A DNA stretch of 5,618 nucleotides from Lachnospiraceae bacterium (lineage in GTDB: Bacteria; Bacillota; Clostridia; Lachnospirales; Lachnospiraceae). Numbering within the stretch: position 1 is the first letter of the stretch; each line of letters begins with the position of its first letter. Below the pieces are notes generated by a model. That model was not told where the DNA came from. It saw only the letters and a list, made by a program, of their open reading frames with translations, and searched no databases. The translations under genes were made by a program, and so were the position numbers. The DNA is taken from NCBI GenBank assembly GCA_003489085.1, contig DNJM01000066.1, positions 9,858-15,475 of the forward strand, written 5' to 3'. Positions 3,639 through 5,618 of the stretch are shown one piece after another.

Positions 3639-5618
3639 ATGAAGAAAAGCAAAGGAATTCTGAGCCTGATTCTGGTCTTTGCCCTGATCATACTGCTGGG
3701 ATATACAACAGCAGTTGGATTCGGAAAGACGGAAACAGGCGCAGCAAAGAATATCAAGTTGGGCCTGGATCTGGCCGGTGGTGTCAGCATCACCTATCAG
3801 ACAAAGGATGCCAATCCGACAGAAGAACAGATGCGAGATACGATCTACAAGCTGCAGAAGCGTGTAGAACAGTACAGTACGGAGGCAACCGTATATCAGG
3901 AAGGTGATGACCGGATCAATATCGAGATTCCGGGCGTATCCGATGCCAATAAGGTGCTGGAGGAACTGGGAAAGCCGGGCTCCCTGTATTTTATCGCACA
4001 TACGGATGCAGATGGCAACCAGAACTATACGTACGGCGGTTCTGCAGAAGCGACAACATTGAATAAGACGATTGAAGAGCTGCAGGAAGACGGTTCTATT
4101 GTTCTGACCGGTACAGATGTGAAAACAGCAGCAGCTGGTGAAAATGAGAATTCTACAACCGGCGCCAAAGAGTATATTGTAGATCTGACCCTGACGGATG
4201 AAGGAAAAGAAAAGTTTGCAGAAGCTACGAAAACGGCTTTTGAGAATAATGAGGACAGTATCGGTATCTACTATGATGATAAATTTGTCAGCGTACCGAA
4301 TGTACAGGCGGAGATTACAGAAGGAAGAGCACAGATCAGCGGTATGGCGAGCTATGAAGAAGCAGACAATCTGGCTTCTACCATTCGAATCGGCGGATTG
4401 CAGCTGGAACTGGAAGAACTGAGGTCTAACGTAGTTGGAGCACAGTTGGGAGAAGAAGCGATCAGCACAAGCTTAAAAGCAGGTGCAATCGGACTTGGCA
4501 TTGTTATTCTGTTTATGTGTTTCGTATATCTGCTGCCGGGTCTGGCGTCCGGTCTGGCACTCTTAATTTATACGGAGCTGACTCTGCTGGCATTAAATGC
4601 ATTTGACCTGACACTGACCCTGCCGGGCATCGCAGGTATTATCCTGTCTATCGGTATGGCAGTGGATGCAAATGTAATCATTTTTGCCCGTGTCAGAGAA
4701 GAACTGAATGCCGGAAGAAGTGTCAGAACAGCACTTAAAACAGGTTTCCAGAAAGCTTTGTCAGCGATTCTGGATGGTAATATTACGACCCTGATTGCAG
4801 CACTGGTGCTGGGATTAAAGGGAACAGGATCGGTAAAAGGATTTGCACAGACCCTGGCAATGGGTATTGTGATCTCCATGTTTACGGCGCTGATTATCAC
4901 TCGTCTGATTATTTTTGCATTCTATGCAGTTGGATTAAAAAATGAAAAGCTGTACCATACCAAAGAAAAGAAGCTATCTTTCGATTTCCTTGGAAAGAAA
5001 AAGATCTTCTTTATTATCTCTGCTTTGCTGATCCTCTCCGGACCGGTGGCAATGGGAATCAATAAAGCCAGAGGAAATGATGCATTTAACTATAGTCTGG
5101 ATTTTAAGGGTGGTACTTCTACCAGCGTAGAATTTGAAAAGGATTATACACTCCAGGAAATTGATGCGGAGATCATTCCGGTGATTGAAGGCATTACAGG
5201 AGACAAGAATGTACAGCAGCAAAAGGTAAAAGGAAGCAATCAGGTAATCTTTAAGACGCAGACGTTGAGTCTGGAGCAGAGAGAGGAACTGAATCAGGCG
5301 CTGATCGAGCAGTTTGGTGCGAAAGAAGACGCTATTACCGCTGAAAATATCAGCTCTACCGTCAGCACCGAGATGCGTAATGACGCTATCGTAGCTGTTG
5401 TGATCGCCACCATATTTATGCTGCTTTATATCTGGGTACGGTTCAAGGATATTCGCTTTGCCACCAGTGCTGTGGCAGCGCTGCTGCATGATGTTCTTGT
5501 TGTACTGGCATTCTATGCAATTGCACGAGTATCTGTTGGTACAACCTTTATCGCATGTATGCTGACGATTGTCGGATACTCGATCAACGCGACGATCGTT
5601 ATCTTTGACCGTATCCGT
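3639..5618 (+). CDS. secDF: protein translocase subunit SecDF fusion, 3' end cut by the window
   Basis: 660 codons of a continuous SecD-SecF fusion; the last SecF helices lie past the window edge. SecDF is an RND-family membrane protein that uses the proton gradient to help pull secreted proteins through SecYEG. The SecD half has TM1 (about 7-27), the motif L41-G-L-D-L-A-G-G at the start of the large extracytoplasmic domain (about 28-272), then helices at 275-430 with V342-D-A-N-V and D379-G-N-I-T-T. The SecF half starts near 450 with a new first helix (455-474), the D488-F-K-G-G-T motif, an extracytoplasmic domain to about 580, H617-D-V, and G646-Y-S-I-N. Two SecD/SecF motif positions differ from the textbook forms: A350 where FERIREE-type proteins have Glu, and A651 where SINDT-type proteins have Asp. 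Start choice: the ATG at 3639 is 3 nt after the scfB stop, with AAAGGA (3625-3630) inside the end of scfB. Confidence 0.97.
   Translation, partial: MKKSKGILSLILVFALIILLGYTTAVGFGKTETGAAKNIKLGLDLAGGVSITYQTKDANPTEEQMRDTIYKLQKRVEQYSTEATVYQEGDDRINIEIPGVSDANKVLEELGKPGSLYFIAHTDADGNQNYTYGGSAEATTLNKTIEELQEDGSIVLTGTDVKTAAAGENENSTTGAKEYIVDLTLTDEGKEKFAEATKTAFENNEDSIGIYYDDKFVSVPNVQAEITEGRAQISGMASYEEADNLASTIRIGGLQLELEELRSNVVGAQLGEEAISTSLKAGAIGLGIVILFMCFVYLLPGLASGLALLIYTELTLLALNAFDLTLTLPGIAGIILSIGMAVDANVIIFARVREELNAGRSVRTALKTGFQKALSAILDGNITTLIAALVLGLKGTGSVKGFAQTLAMGIVISMFTALIITRLIIFAFYAVGLKNEKLYHTKEKKLSFDFLGKKKIFFIISALLILSGPVAMGINKARGNDAFNYSLDFKGGTSTSVEFEKDYTLQEIDAEIIPVIEGITGDKNVQQQKVKGSNQVIFKTQTLSLEQREELNQALIEQFGAKEDAITAENISSTVSTEMRNDAIVAVVIATIFMLLYIWVRFKDIRFATSAVAALLHDVLVVLAFYAIARVSVGTTFIACMLTIVGYSINATIVIFDRIR

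Noticed and set aside
3345..4001. Minus-strand open frame spanning the scfB-secDF junction
   Set aside because: It lies opposite two well-identified genes, and its translation resembles no family I recognise.

Overview
The window looks like chromosomal DNA from a Gram-positive, spore-forming Clostridia member, most likely a Lachnospiraceae-type gut anaerobe. The evidence is a canonical SpoVT sporulation regulator, strong AGGAGG-type ribosome binding sites, a SecD-SecF fusion, and above all a SCIFF peptide with its radical SAM maturase, a pair nearly confined to Clostridia. No transposase, phage gene, CRISPR array, tRNA or rRNA was seen, and the codon and base composition looks uniform.

Left part (1-764): a long inverted repeat (46-95) acts as a probable bidirectional terminator. 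It lies downstream of a GatB/YqeY-domain gene on the minus strand (125-571). A 193-bp divergent intergenic region then holds the yqeY promoter and ribosome binding site, a candidate sporulation-type promoter, and two adjacent palindromes in front of spoVT. spoVT (765-1313) follows on the plus strand.

Middle part (1314-2240): a hairpin follows spoVT. A good sigma-A-type promoter with a palindrome in its spacer then precedes a four-helix membrane protein of the TIGR04086 type (1488-1862). Next comes scfA (1941-2084), a 47-residue peptide with six cysteines, which carries its own extended -10 promoter. Two tandem RNA hairpins fill the gap to the maturase: a UUCG-capped stem at 2108-2131 and a very long 22-pair stem at 2138-2185.

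Right part (2241-5618): scfB (2241-3635) is the radical SAM/SPASM maturase that makes a thioether crosslink in the ScfA peptide. Only 3 nt separate it from a secD-secF fusion (3639 to the window edge, incomplete), a motor component of Sec protein translocation. The layout suggests a high-output peptide unit feeding a lower-output enzyme that is co-expressed with SecDF. The SCIFF/ranthipeptide system itself is known, but the biological role of its product and the reason for its link to SecDF and the TIGR04086 protein are not settled. The intergenic RNA structures and putative operators are the least described elements here.
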